This document shows positions 43,369 through 53,873 of a stretch of DNA of 64,000 bases, one piece after another. This stretch comes from Haematococcus lacustris. Lineage: Eukaryota > Chlorophyta > Chlorophyceae > Chlamydomonadales > Haematococcaceae. The notes beneath the pieces are model-generated. The model searched no databases. It saw nothing but the letters and a program-made list of their open reading frames with translations, and had not been told where the DNA came from. Position 1 is the first letter of the stretch, and each line of letters opens with the position of its first letter. The stretch covers positions 697,320-761,319 of the forward strand of contig JASKMD010000023.1 of assembly GCA_030144725.1 (NCBI GenBank). The letters are read 5' to 3'. A program made the translations under genes and the position numbers.

Positions 43369-46300
43369 CCCACCGGAGTCTACGCAGCCAAGCCGGTGAA
43401 CACAGCTGCGCGCGCCACGCTGCTGGGCAGCCTCACCTCCCACCTCACCCCCACCCAGGCTAGGGCTGCCGAGGGCCCCGATGGCATCCCTATGCTGTCA
43501 GAGGAGGAGCTGGGCCGGGCTCAGCAGGCTGCGCGCACAGCAAGGCCCCGGGGCTTAATGGGCTGCCTATATAGTCTATGACCGGCTGTGGGTGGAGCTG
43601 GGGCGGCCGCTGTGGGCCATGTTGCAAGAGGCCCTGGCAGACACCGCTGACCCTGCCCCCCTGGCTGAGTTCCTGACCGGCATCATCACCCTCGTGCCCA
43701 AGGCTGGCAAGCCGAGGGACCAGGTGGCCGGCTACCGCCCCATCACGCTCCTCAACTGCGATGTGCGCCTGGTGGCCAGAGCAGTGGAGGACCGGCTGCA
43801 GCTGACCTTGGACCTGTTGGTGTCCTCCTCTCAGTCGGCCTTCATCCTAGGCAGGGACATCAGCGACAGCGTGCAGTTCCACCTGAGTCTGCTGGAGTAC
43901 CTGCAGCAGCGGGGCAGCCCAGCCTGGTTGTTGTTGCTGGACCTGGCGGGGGCTTATGACAATGTGTCCTGGGGCTTGCTCCAGGACACAATGGAGGCCA
44001 TGGGGTTCTGCCGGGAGGGGCATGCGCGCTGGGCTCAGTTGCTGCACCGGGGTGCCACGAGCCAGGTGCTGGTCAACGGCCACCTCACCGACAGCTTTCC
44101 CTATGCGTCGGGGCTGCTGCAGGGCAGCGGGGCCTCCCTGCTCCACTGGTGCATCGTGCTTCAGCCGCTGGTCAGCTACCTCAGCTCGCTCCAGCTGGCA
44201 GGCCGCATCAGCACCCCCACCATCCCCTCCAGCCCTCTGTCCATGCACAGGGCCGCCCTGACCCCCGCGCTCCCCTCCAAGGAGTATGCGGACGACCTCA
44301 CCATCGTGGTGCTCGATCCGGTCAGAGACGGGAAGGTGGTAGTGGAGGCCCTGGGCCTGTTCCGCGCCGCTGGGTGCCCTGCGCTGAGCGTGAGCAAGAG
44401 CTCAGCCCTGCCGTGTGCCCAGCCAGAGCCCGGGCTGGGTAACCAGGGGGGACTCGGGCCCCGAGGGGGCGGGGAGGGGAGGAAGGGTTGGTGACGGGGG
44501 GGAAGAGGGCGGGCAGGGGCAGGTGGGCGAGCAAGGGCTAGGGGGTGGGCTGGGGGAAGGTGGCGGGCTAGGACAGCAGCAGGGCGGGCGGGGGCAAGGT
44601 GGGGAGCAGGAGCCGGAGGTGGTCATCCCAGCTGTCCGAGCGGGGGTGCCAGTGCGCCACCTGGGGGTCCCTCTTGGGGCGGCCTCCTACGCTGCCATCA
44701 GCGAGGCCGCCTTCGGTGGGGCGGCCGCGGCCCTGATGGCAGCCTCCCTCCCTTGGCGGCCCCAAGGCCTCAACCTCCTGGGGCGGGTGCAGGTGGCACA
44801 GCAGTGCCTGGCCTCCAAGTCCATCTACCAAATGGCTCTCGTGCAACCCTCCGCTCCTCTGGCGCAAGCCATGGCCTTGGCTGTCAACCGCTTTGTGGCA
44901 ACCTCAGACCTGCCCCAGGAACGCAGCCCCAACAGCAGCCGCCTCTACCCTAGCAAGGCCATCTGCGTGATGCCCCGGGGGGAGGGAGGGGTGGGGCTTC
45001 CCGACCTGGGGGTCACCCAGCACGGCCATGCTGCGAAGATGCTGGCCCAGCTCTGGTCGCCCAGGGTTCGACCCTGGCAGCCTCTGACCCACAGCCTGCT
45101 GGCAGACCCCTCCCACGGCCTCAGCACGTGGGTCATCACCGACCCCACCGCCCCCCCCTCGCGAGGCATCAGCCCGCGGCTGCAAGCTCACGTGGCGGCC
45201 CTGGCTGAGCTCAAGCTGTTCCGTGCGGTGCCCCCGCTAGCCAGTCCTTCTTCTCGGTGCTGGCGGAGCCGCTGTGGTACAACGCGCAAGTCCGCATGAA
45301 CCTAGCAGCTAGGGAGGCAGCAGCTGAGCAGGGTTGGACCCACGTCCGCCACGTGAGGGAGGCCCGGCACAGCCCCCAGCTGGAGGGGGTGGCCCGCTGG
45401 GCTGCGGATATGGTCAGGGCTTGCCTCCCCGAGCCCTGGCAGGGCATGGTGGACCGCCTGCAGCCTCCTCAGCCGGAGTGGGAGTGCCTGAGGGTTGGGC
45501 CAGGGGTGGGGTTTGTGATGCGGCGCACCCCCATGCTCCAGCCCTCCCAGTGGGTGGGCCCCCACGGCCGCCTCTACCCCCTAGACCCCACAGGGCACGG
45601 GCCCCTAGGGGCTTTCTGGGCGGAGGGAGGGGCGGCCTGGGAGCCAACTGCGGTGGCCCGGCTCAACAAGCCCAGCTACAGGCTGACTCCGGAGGAGCGA
45701 GCCACCCACCTCCGCCCTCTACCCGCCCAGCATCACGTGGCGCAGGAGGAGGCTCAAGGGCAGGAGCAAGGAGGAGCCAGGGCGGTTGGCAGGGGCGGGG
45801 GGCGGGCAAGGGGGCGGGGCGGGGGCAGGGGGCGAGGGCGTGGAGGAGGTGGAGGGCGTAGGGGCGCAGGGGCCGGGGCGGGAGGGCAGGCTGCCGACCC
45901 AGCTGACGAGGGGCCTGGCACCTGGCCTAAGGAGGAGTGGCTCTTGGGCCCCTGGGCTCACCTGCAGCTGGACCCTCAGGTGTGGGGCATGGGCACCACC
46001 ACCCTGCTGGACTTCTCGGTCAAGCATGCCAGGGTGCGCCTCCACCAGCTCCAGCGCGTCAGTGGCGACCCCCTGTACCCACCCAGTGGGGGCCTGTGGC
46101 CTGCGCTGTGGGGCGTGCGCCCCCCCCGGGCAGCGGGCGAACCGGATGTGGCAGCGGTGGCTGATGGGGCCCTGAGGGAGCTGGAGCTCAAGTGGGAGGC
46201 CAGCGCGCAGCAGGTGGCAGGCCAGGGGGCAGCGGGGGAGCGGGAGCAGCAGGGCAGGGATGTGGAGGACCGGCTCCCCGAGGAGGTGCAGGGCAGCCAA

Positions 46301-47260
46301 CCGCCTCGCTGGCTTGACACCTCCGTCAGGGCGCACCCGCGTCCCTCGCCGCAGGACAGGGCGGCCGAGGAGGCTGAGCGGCAGCTGGAGGCCCAGCAGC
46401 GGCGTGGCGGCAGGCAGCCAGTTGCTCAGCCCGCCCCCCGGGCCGACACCGTGGACCAGCTGGCTGTGGGTGTTCAGGCGGGCCAGCCGTGTGCGAAGGT
46501 GTGGAAGGAGCTGCTAAACCCCATCCTCCGTCGGGAGCACGTCATCGTGGCCTGGCGGGTGCTTCACACCAGCCTCATGGTCGGGGCCTTGTGGGGTCAC
46601 ATCCTCAAGGGGGCGGCTGCCCCGGGCTCGTCCGCCTGCCGCTTCTGCCAGCCGGGGCACCTGGAGACTCTTACCCACGCCTTCCTGACTTGCCCCGCCG
46701 TGGTCCCAGCCTGGGAGTGGGTGCTGAACGTGTACGGCCGCCTCACAGGCACCCACCCCCCCTCAGGCGACGCCATGCTGCTCCTCAGTGGGCGCCCCCC
46801 CCGCGGCGAGTCCCCCCCCTTCCAGCCCCCTGACAGCCTGCTGTGCCTGCGGCTGCGCGTGGCCTATCTGGGCGCAGTGTGGCGCCTCCGCAGCTCGGGA
46901 GCCGCATCAGCCCTGCAGCCACAGCAGGTGGCGAGGCGGGTCGTGGAGGAGGTCATCTCCACCCTCACCACGGCCGTCAAGCGTGACTGGCATCGGGTGG
47001 GGAGGGACATCCGCGTGGGCCTCTGCCGCGGTGTGCCCTCCACCTGGTTCAAGGGCAAGGACCCGGAGCTGGACGCTACCCACTTCGACCAGCTGTGGCC
47101 CGAGGCGTCGGGGGGCTGGTTTGCCAAGCAGCCTAGGAGGGAGCGGAGGGGAGGGCAGGAGGGGGCAGAGGGGAGGGTTGGGGCAGGAGGAGTGGAGGAG
47201 GAGAGGGCAGCAGGGAGGCCTAGGCAGGGGGAGGGCAGGGCGCAAGGGGGGGAGAGCTAG
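43369..47260 (+). pseudogene. LINE ORF2, copy G
   Basis: RT segment 43592-44494 (DLAGAYDNVSW, EYADDLTIVV), thumb 44415-45299, and an uninterrupted 667-residue C-terminal segment 45257-47260. The latter contains the RGG-type linker (about residues 180-210), the PRWLDTSVRAHPRPSP block, and the zf-RVT-like motif CRFCQPGHLETLTHAFLTC. Frame changes near 43550, 44460 and 45230 match those in copies E and F, so the copy is not active as it stands. The copy has the canonical YADD followed by Leu-Thr. The ORF ends GRAQGGES at 47260; copies A and C read through to PVEPA because of an altered G-run. Confidence 0.8.
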
Positions 47261-47582
47261 TGGTTCGCCTCTCCTTTGCAGTGGCCCGTCCCCTTCCCCG
47301 TCGAGCCAGCCTGAGCTGCAAGGTTGCTGGTGGGGGCTTAGTGCGTTCCGTGGGTGGGGCGGGCTAGGCTTCGGGGGGTTGTCTGGGTGTTAGGGGACCG
47401 GGGGCTTAGATGGTCTTGGTTGGAGTAAGGGGGGGGGTGTTCTACGTTTCAGGTCGTCTGGCTGGGCTTAGGCTCGTGTGATTGTGGGTAGTTCTGTGGA
47501 GATGGGTAGGGCTAGGGTGGAGGGCGTTCGTGTGGGGAGTGTTTTGACGTTGTCTTGGGACGGGGTCAACCTTTGCTTGGGG
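43369..47582 (+). mobile_element. LINE copy G, RT to 3' UTR
   Basis: It runs from the pre-RT region after the gap to the 3' UTR, which is cut at 47582 by the LTR of the older gypsy element (TGGGG at the border; the matching duplication is not available because that element has lost its other end). It carries the best-preserved C-terminal half in the window. Confidence 0.85.
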
Positions 47583-47700
47583 TGTAGCGTTCAGGAAGAA
47601 CGCGCCTTAAATCTTTTCAGTGTGTGAACGCCATGCAACGCTAACCGCAGTTACAGGTGTCAGACTGCTGCAGCGCAACCAGGCTAAGACATAGAACGGC
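47583..47700 (-). repeat. older gypsy 3' LTR, first part
   Basis: 118 bp from TGTAGCGTTC up to the ACGGC duplication (47696-47700). The other part is 53874-53996. Confidence 0.85.
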
Positions 47701-47930
47701 TGTCACGGCGCCAGCCGCTGCCTTTAATCTTACAGAGTGAGCAGCATGTCGTTGTAATAATTAGCGCCACTGCATTACTACCGCACTCGTCACACAGCAA
47801 CTGGGCTTGGGTTTAGAACGGGACCCCCGGGAGTTGAACCCGAATGGTGGGCAGTGTACAGCCCACCAGTGACCTCCCCAGTCACTCTGCTAAAGTGTGG
47901 AATACAGACACGCGGACGCGCGCCGTTACA
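47701..47930 (-). repeat. 3' LTR of the young gypsy element
   Basis: Starts TGTCACGG and ends CGTTACA on the plus strand. It contains a tRNA-like segment (about 47826-47895) with a T-arm-like hairpin and a GGTGGGC/GCCCACC stem. Confidence 0.9.
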
Positions 47931-47944
47931 TTCCTCCCCCTCTT
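47931..47944 (-). promoter_or_regulatory. polypurine tract
   Basis: AAGAGGGGGAGGAA on the minus strand, directly next to the 3' LTR; primes plus-strand DNA synthesis. The same tract is present in the older element at 53997-54009. Confidence 0.85.
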
Positions 47945-48143
47945 AAGAGATCCGTTCCGCCAAGGTACCAAGGGATAACCCAGAGTACCAAGGCTCGCAG
48001 TCTATAGAGACCACTAACAAGACAGACTGACCCATAAGGGTATCAATCACCCACAGACAAGCATGCCACACCAAAAGGTGTCACATGGAGACCATGGTCA
48101 TAGGACCAGGCCAGGTGACATAAGTCACTTAGGACAACAAACA

Positions 48144-51100
48144 TCAAGGCAGATTATGCACAGCCTTATACCTAGACAAGATTTGGGGAGCACCAGCTAG
48201 GTTAGCTTCTGGCTCCCAAGTGTTGTAGGTATCATCATAGCCTGTCCACTTGACCAGGTACTCCATGCGCTTCTTGAACCGTACCTGCCTGTGATTCAAC
48301 AGGCTATGCACTTCATAGTGAGGAGCATCTTCCAGCCACTCCAACACAGGAGGGGGGTGGAACCCCTGGCTGCCAGTGTACTTCTTAAGAAGTGACACAT
48401 GAAACACGGGGTGCAACCTGCTCATGGTGGGAGGTAGCTCCAACCTGTAGGCAGACTCACCTAGCCTACCTGTGACCTTGAAAGGCCCCACATACCTAGG
48501 CAAGAACTTACGTGCTTTGCCTGGTGCATTGCGCAGGTTCTTGGTGCTCAGCAAGACACTGTCACCCACGCTGAACGTGACATCACGCCTACGCTTATTC
48601 TCATACCTTTCTTGACGGTCCTGAGCCACCCTCATGCACTCCTGGGCATGCTTCACCTCATGCTCCCACTTCTTGGCAAAGCTCTCAGCGGAGGGCGAGA
48701 GGCACGGCCTGGGCAGCTTATGCAACATAGGCGTAATGGGTGACTGTCCATAGTTCACCAGGAATGGTGTAGACTGAATGGACTCCTGCCAGGAATTATT
48801 GATGGCAAACTCGGCAAAAGCCAGATGTCTAGGCCAATCAACCTGGGTAGGCAGGATATAATGTCTAAGCATTTCTTCCACAATTTGATTAGTACGCTCA
48901 GTTTGCCCATTAGACTCTGGATGATAAGCAGTGCTGAAAGCAGGGTCTACGCCTATCAGCTTCCTGACCTCAATCCAGAACTGGTTGTTAAAGGTCGCAC
49001 CACGATCAGAGATGGTTACTTTAGACAGGCCATGGTATTTAAATACATGGTCAATGTATAATTCAGCAAACTCTTTAGCATCCATGGCTTCAATGCATGG
49101 GATTAGGTGAACCATCTTTGAAAGACGATCCACAACCACACAGATTGAGTCATAGCCATGCACACCGACTGGAAGCTTAACCACCAAATCCATGGTGACA
49201 GATTCCCAGCGGTACCCCGGTATAGACAAGGGATTTAGCAACCCACCAGGAACCTGGCGAGAGGCTTTATTACGTTGGCATGCATCGCAGTTAGCCACAT
49301 AGTGTCTAACGTCAGTGCGCATAGTTTTCCACCAGAACACCCTGCGCACACGCTCCAAGGTTTTGGTGATGCCAACATGGCCAGCATACTTAGCATCATG
49401 CATTTCGTGCAAAATATGCTCTCGCAGCTGAATATCATTAGGGACTATAATAGTGCCTTTATCAAGATGTCGCCACAGTCCCTCCTGGGTCATTTCCCAC
49501 TCCTCATTAGGTTCAGCAAAGGCGGGATCAGTGCTATAGGCACTAATTAGCCAATCTGTGACCTGAGAAGGGTGACCAGGACACTCAGGGACCTGTGACT
49601 CACAGTCTTTAGAGACCGGGTCAGCCCACCTCAACCGCTTACACTCTGATGGCTTTAGAGCATCATCAGAGTCAGCATCATGGTCAGGGTCTGATCCAGC
49701 GGTAGGCTGCTGTTCGCTGCCCCCGCTGCCGCTGCCCAACGGTGTACCCGCACCGGCTTCCTCCCCCTCCTGTAATCTCCGCTTCTGCTGCCTGGTCGTC
49801 ACCAGGATTTTGTCAGTATCAGTCTTAGCCGTCGCTGAAGTTACTGGAATACGTGACAGTGGGTCTGCAGGATTAGTGTTGCCAGGTAGGTATTTGATGG
49901 TGTAATCAAATCGGGACAGGAATTCCAACCAGCGGCTCTGCCTACGGGACAGTGTAGACTGCGTAGGTAGTGCCTCTAGAGGGCGGTGATCAGTATACAG
50001 TGTGAATTGCACACCCTCAAGGTAGCATCGCCACTGTGTACACGCAGCAATAATAGCCAGTGTTTCCTGCTCCCCAGTGGTATAATTCTTTTCAGCCTTC
50101 GTAAGCTTACGAGAATAATAAGCAAGGGGATAACCATCCTGCATCAAGACTGCCCCGACACCCAGTAATGAAGCGTCACAGTAGACTTGGAAAGGTTTGG
50201 TTGTATCAGGAAGGCGGAGCATAGGCACACGCATGACTGCCTGCTTTACAGCGTTGAAGGCATCTAACTGAGGTTTAGGCCACTCCTCCCAGTTGAAAGA
50301 TTTGCCTTCAGGCCCAGTCAGATTAGTGAGTGGAGCTGCAATGGCACTGAAATTATGTACAAATTTACGTACATAATTGGCCATGCCAAGGAATGACTGC
50401 AAGGCTGTCAGGTTCGTAGGAACAGGCCAGTCTTTTATTGCAGCCACCTTACTGAGGTCTACAGCTACACCATCTTTAGAGATGATGTGCCCCAGGAAAG
50501 GTAACGACTCTTTCATAAAATCACACTTAGAAAGTTTAGCAAAGTATTTGTGTTTCCTCAACAATTCAAATACCTCACGAAGGTGGACGAGGTGTTCCTT
50601 GATAGACTTGGACATGATTAGAATGTCATCAAGGTATACAAGGGCACACTTGTCAATCACTTCGGCAAATGCCTGGTTCATGGCACGTTGAAACGTGGCC
50701 GGTGCATTGGTTAGACCAAAGCACAGAACTTTGTATTGGTAATGGCCTATGGGTGTCCTAAACGCAGTTTTAGGAATATCTTCATCAGGGATCCTGATCT
50801 GATGGTAACCAGCCTGGAGATCCAGGGAAGAGAACACGGTCATACCGGAAAGTTTATCAAATAGATCATCAATCCTGGGTAGAGGGTATTGGTCACGAAT
50901 GGTGAGCTTATTGAGTTGACGATAGTCTACGCACATACGTAGTTCTCCAGTTTTCTTCTTTACAAAAAGAACGGGCGCTGCATAAGGGGATGTGCTAGGC
51001 TCAATCAACCCTTTGGATAACATGTCAGTGACCTGTTTCTTAACCTCATCCTGTTCTGGCTTACTCATCCTATAACTGGGCCTGGCAGGAGGCTTAGCAC

Positions 51101-52088
51101 CTTCCTGCAAGGGAATGGAATGCCCCACGTTACGCGCAGGAGGCAACCCAGTTATAGGCTGAAACACATCAGAGTACTCCATAAGGAGGCTCTTCAGCTG
51201 TGCAGCCTGCTCAGGAGGTACGCCAGGTGGATCCTGCAAGTTCTCATAAGAGACCAATGCCACCACACCTGTACCACCTTGTTTGAGCCACCTTGCAGCC
51301 TCTTTGGCAGACAAGGGTGTAGAGACACCGCTTGGGCCAGGCTCAAGGAAACCAGGGGGTATAGCATTAGCTTCTTTTACAGGGTTTACAGTAGATTGAG
51401 ACTCAACTGTACAGTTCACTGACCCACCTTTGCTAATAGCTGAAGGTAGGAGTACAGGCCTGCCCTTAGGGGTACGCAGGGTAAGGGACTTGTCGACGTA
51501 ATCGACCAGAGCCCCCTGCACAGTAAGCCAGTCAGCACCCAGCAGAATGTCATACTCATGCACTAGTTCTGGCATCACAGTCAAGTTGAAAAAACAGCTG
51601 AATTGCTGGATGGACAGGTGTGCCTTGACATAGTGCGTGCAATACACCGGTTGATTATTGGCAACTTCATAACGAAGAGCCACCGGGTACTCATACATCT
51701 TCAGTTTGTGCTTAGACACAAACATGTGACTGATGAACGAGTCATCAGCACCACCGTCAGCAAGGCAAAAGCACTTGTGATCATGGTTCAGGGTGCCAGA
51801 AAACCTGAATCTCACCTTGCCATCACGTCCAACCATCCCAAGTACATGTGCCTGTTGGTACCGAGCCTCAGAAGGCACAGCAGTCTTACATGGCACATCA
51901 CTTAACACAGAACATGGCAGTCCTGTTGGCAGGGCAGGCTGGGACACATCAGGGCAGGCTAACAAAGGAACCTGAGTTGAGTTGGCCTTAGGCTTACTCA
52001 CACTCCTTGCTCCTACAACTGCAGCATCATGCAACAGTTGCTCAGGTTCAGACACAGCACAGATCTGGCTGTCTGGCTGCGCAACACT
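48144..52088 (-). CDS. pol: gypsy Pol: protease, RT, RNase H, integrase, chromodomain
   Basis: An uninterrupted frame of about 1,310 codons, in the same frame as gag and separated from it only by a TGA (52089-52091). Counting from the GTG at 52055: a retropepsin-like site ADGGADDSF near residue 100 (DGG in place of DSG/DTG); RT 330-510 with YLDDILIMSKS; RNase H from about 590 with YCDASLLGVGAVLM; an HHCC zinc motif (HEMHDAKYAGH ... CDACQRNK); the DDE integrase core (MDLVVKLP ... GQTERTNQ); and a C-terminal chromodomain (YLVKWTGYDDTYNTWEP), which in this clade guides integration by binding modified histones. Length and order are those of chromoviruses. It is likely expressed as Gag-Pol. Confidence 0.93.
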   Translation of the reverse strand, partial: SVAQPDSQICAVSEPEQLLHDAAVVGARSVSKPKANSTQVPLLACPDVSQPALPTGLPCSVLSDVPCKTAVPSEARYQQAHVLGMVGRDGKVRFRFSGTLNHDHKCFCLADGGADDSFISHMFVSKHKLKMYEYPVALRYEVANNQPVYCTHYVKAHLSIQQFSCFFNLTVMPELVHEYDILLGADWLTVQGALVDYVDKSLTLRTPKGRPVLLPSAISKGGSVNCTVESQSTVNPVKEANAIPPGFLEPGPSGVSTPLSAKEAARWLKQGGTGVVALVSYENLQDPPGVPPEQAAQLKSLLMEYSDVFQPITGLPPARNVGHSIPLQEGAKPPARPSYRMSKPEQDEVKKQVTDMLSKGLIEPSTSPYAAPVLFVKKKTGELRMCVDYRQLNKLTIRDQYPLPRIDDLFDKLSGMTVFSSLDLQAGYHQIRIPDEDIPKTAFRTPIGHYQYKVLCFGLTNAPATFQRAMNQAFAEVIDKCALVYLDDILIMSKSIKEHLVHLREVFELLRKHKYFAKLSKCDFMKESLPFLGHIISKDGVAVDLSKVAAIKDWPVPTNLTALQSFLGMANYVRKFVHNFSAIAAPLTNLTGPEGKSFNWEEWPKPQLDAFNAVKQAVMRVPMLRLPDTTKPFQVYCDASLLGVGAVLMQDGYPLAYYSRKLTKAEKNYTTGEQETLAIIAACTQWRCYLEGVQFTLYTDHRPLEALPTQSTLSRRQSRWLEFLSRFDYTIKYLPGNTNPADPLSRIPVTSATAKTDTDKILVTTRQQKRRLQEGEEAGAGTPLGSGSGGSEQQPTAGSDPDHDADSDDALKPSECKRLRWADPVSKDCESQVPECPGHPSQVTDWLISAYSTDPAFAEPNEEWEMTQEGLWRHLDKGTIIVPNDIQLREHILHEMHDAKYAGHVGITKTLERVRRVFWWKTMRTDVRHYVANCDACQRNKASRQVPGGLLNPLSIPGYRWESVTMDLVVKLPVGVHGYDSICVVVDRLSKMVHLIPCIEAMDAKEFAELYIDHVFKYHGLSKVTISDRGATFNNQFWIEVRKLIGVDPAFSTAYHPESNGQTERTNQIVEEMLRHYILPTQVDWPRHLAFAEFAINNSWQESIQSTPFLVNYGQSPITPMLHKLPRPCLSPSAESFAKKWEHEVKHAQECMRVAQDRQERYENKRRRDVTFSVGDSVLLSTKNLRNAPGKARKFLPRYVGPFKVTGRLGESAYRLELPPTMSRLHPVFHVSLLKKYTGSQGFHPPPVLEWLEDAPHYEVHSLLNHRQVRFKKRMEYLVKWTGYDDTYNTWEPEANLAGAPQILSRYKAVHNLP

Positions 52089-53642
52089 TCAGCGGCCCAC
52101 GGCAATGCGAGCGGACTGAGAGCGCCGGCCCTTAGGCTGAGCAGGTGGAGGACGCTGCTCAGGCTCAGACTCAGACTCCTCTGGCTCAGAGGGAGGCTTA
52201 GAGTCAGACTTCTGCCCAGGCTTCTTGGCACCGTTAGGTGGGTTCTGGTAGCCAGATCTGCGGCGGGCTTCAGTAGCAGTGTACTGCTGGAACGGGCAGG
52301 GCCAGTTGGACAGGTGACCAGGATGGTAGCACTTGTAACAGTACTGGCCAGGCTCAGGGCGAGGAGAGGCCCACAGGTTGACTTTCCTGGGGCGCTTGCT
52401 ACCACCAGCAGGACCAGGAGGGGGACCACAGCCCCTCCTGCCTGGGCGAGCACCTCCACCCATAGCCGCCATAGCCTGCACAGCATGGACACCATTAGAC
52501 ACAGCACCCTTAGATGGTGTTGTGGTGGCCAGCATGACAATGTTCCTCTGCGCCTGCCGAGCAGCATCAATGGCCTGAGACAGAGTGGGGTCCTTGAAAG
52601 GAGCCAGATCCTTCAAAACAGCATTCTGCAAAGCAGGGCTGAGACCTCTGGTAAACACCATGCACAGCAAAGGCTGGCACATGCTGTCAGAACCTGCAAT
52701 CAGCAAGTTGTTTCTGAAGGCAATGATATAGCTGCCCAAGAGCATGCCAGTGGTCATCTGAAGAGACCCGTCAATGAGCTTGGTACGAGCCACATTGCAG
52801 TCATCCCTAAGGTCATCGCCTGTGTATTCACAGAAGGCGGAACGAAGGTAAGCCCAGTCAGGTGCGTCAGCATACAAAGCAGCATATGCGTCTTTGACTG
52901 AGGGGTACCAGGTGTTGCGGGCTGTGCCAGTCAAAAAAGCAGGCATAGCAGACGCGACATCAAGCCTGTAGCGAGCACAGTGACGTTCTAAGTCGTCACA
53001 AAACGCAGAGGCTCTGCGATGAGTAGCACTGCAAGCATCAGTCCATTTGTCGGGACCTGGTATAGACCTGGCACTCAGCGACAAAGGCATAGGCAGTTCT
53101 GAAACAGGAGGGCCCATAGGGACAGCTCGTTCCCGCTGCCCGTTGTTCCCCAGAGATCGATCAGGCAACGCAGACGCATCAGGCCTACCCGCTGGATCTG
53201 ACCTAGGGCCTGTAGGAGCTCGAGGCCTTACTTGAGTATTGATGGTGGAGAGCGTCTGCCGCATAGCCTCGTTCTCAGCCACCAGCTGGGCTTGGCGTTG
53301 CTCCAGCTCCTCAATGTATTCCAGGTCTCCTCCAGTGTAGGGTCCTGGCGGCACGTCCATCTCGCCTTCCTCGATGCCTTCACCACGGGCATCGCCAAGG
53401 CCGTCACCAGGACCATTCTCAGGGGCCATAGAGCCGCCTGACGGGGTGTTAAACACCGCCTTGAACTTCTCACGCATGGCTGGATTAGCCTGTGCGGCTT
53501 CGATGAGCTTGTCCATCATATCGAACGCTGTTTCCAGTGGAGTTGTAACAGGCGGGGCTGTGGTAACACCAGACCCGGCGTTGGAGTTGCCAGGAGGCCC
53601 TTTGTCCGTCATGTTGCTGTGTGTACGTCGGTCGGAAACCAT
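52089..53642 (-). CDS. gag: gypsy Gag with zinc knuckle
   Basis: 517 codons from ATG 53642; an alternative ATG at 53612 (MTDKGPPGNSNAGSG) may be preferred because the first one overlaps the primer-binding site. An acidic N-terminal third is followed by a coiled-coil-like stretch (EELEQRQAQLVAENEAM), the capsid-like domain (DLERHCARYRLDVASAMPAFLTG ... AQRNIVMLA), and a single zinc knuckle, CYKCYHPGHLSNWPC, spaced C-x2-C-x4-H-x5-C instead of the usual x4 at the end. The tail is rich in Ser, Pro and Glu. Gag forms the virus-like particle and binds element RNA. It ends in TGA followed by open Pol sequence. Confidence 0.9.
   Translation of the reverse strand: MVSDRRTHSNMTDKGPPGNSNAGSGVTTAPPVTTPLETAFDMMDKLIEAAQANPAMREKFKAVFNTPSGGSMAPENGPGDGLGDARGEGIEEGEMDVPPGPYTGGDLEYIEELEQRQAQLVAENEAMRQTLSTINTQVRPRAPTGPRSDPAGRPDASALPDRSLGNNGQRERAVPMGPPVSELPMPLSLSARSIPGPDKWTDACSATHRRASAFCDDLERHCARYRLDVASAMPAFLTGTARNTWYPSVKDAYAALYADAPDWAYLRSAFCEYTGDDLRDDCNVARTKLIDGSLQMTTGMLLGSYIIAFRNNLLIAGSDSMCQPLLCMVFTRGLSPALQNAVLKDLAPFKDPTLSQAIDAARQAQRNIVMLATTTPSKGAVSNGVHAVQAMAAMGGGARPGRRGCGPPPGPAGGSKRPRKVNLWASPRPEPGQYCYKCYHPGHLSNWPCPFQQYTATEARRRSGYQNPPNGAKKPGQKSDSKPPSEPEESESEPEQRPPPAQPKGRRSQSARIAVGR
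53627..53641 (-). promoter_or_regulatory. candidate primer-binding site
   Basis: TGGTTTCCGACCGAC begins two bases inside the 5' LTR on the minus strand; the initial TGG fits the CCA end of a tRNA. The tRNA identity is not assigned. Confidence 0.6.
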
Positions 53643-53643
53643 C

Positions 53644-53873
53644 TGTCACGGCGCCAGCCGCTGCCTTTAATCTTACAGAGTGAGCAGCATGTCGTTGTAA
53701 TAATTAGCGCCACTGCATTACTACCGCACTCGTCACACAGCAACTGGGCTTGGGTTTAGAACGGGACCCCCGGGAGTTGAACCCGAATGGTGGGCAGTGT
53801 ACAACCCACCAGTGACCTCCCCAGTCACTCTGCTAAAGTGTGGAATACGGACACGCGGACGCGCGCCGTTACA
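53644..53873 (-). repeat. 5' LTR of the young gypsy element
   Basis: Same length as 47701-47930, differing in CAG/CAA within the conserved hairpin and ACA/ACG near the end. Contains the element's promoter. Confidence 0.9.

Larger units (their letters stand above)
47701..53873 (-). mobile_element. near-intact Ty3/gypsy chromodomain retrotransposon (6,173 bp)
   Basis: Two 230-bp LTRs (47701-47930, 53644-53873) with TG...CA ends differ at only about two bases. Flanking ACGGC at 47696-47700 and 53874-53878 is the 5-bp target duplication. Order on the minus strand: LTR, primer-binding site, gag, pol (protease, RT, RNase H, integrase, chromodomain), polypurine tract, LTR. This is the chromovirus gene order. 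The integrated copy is young. Confidence 0.95.
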
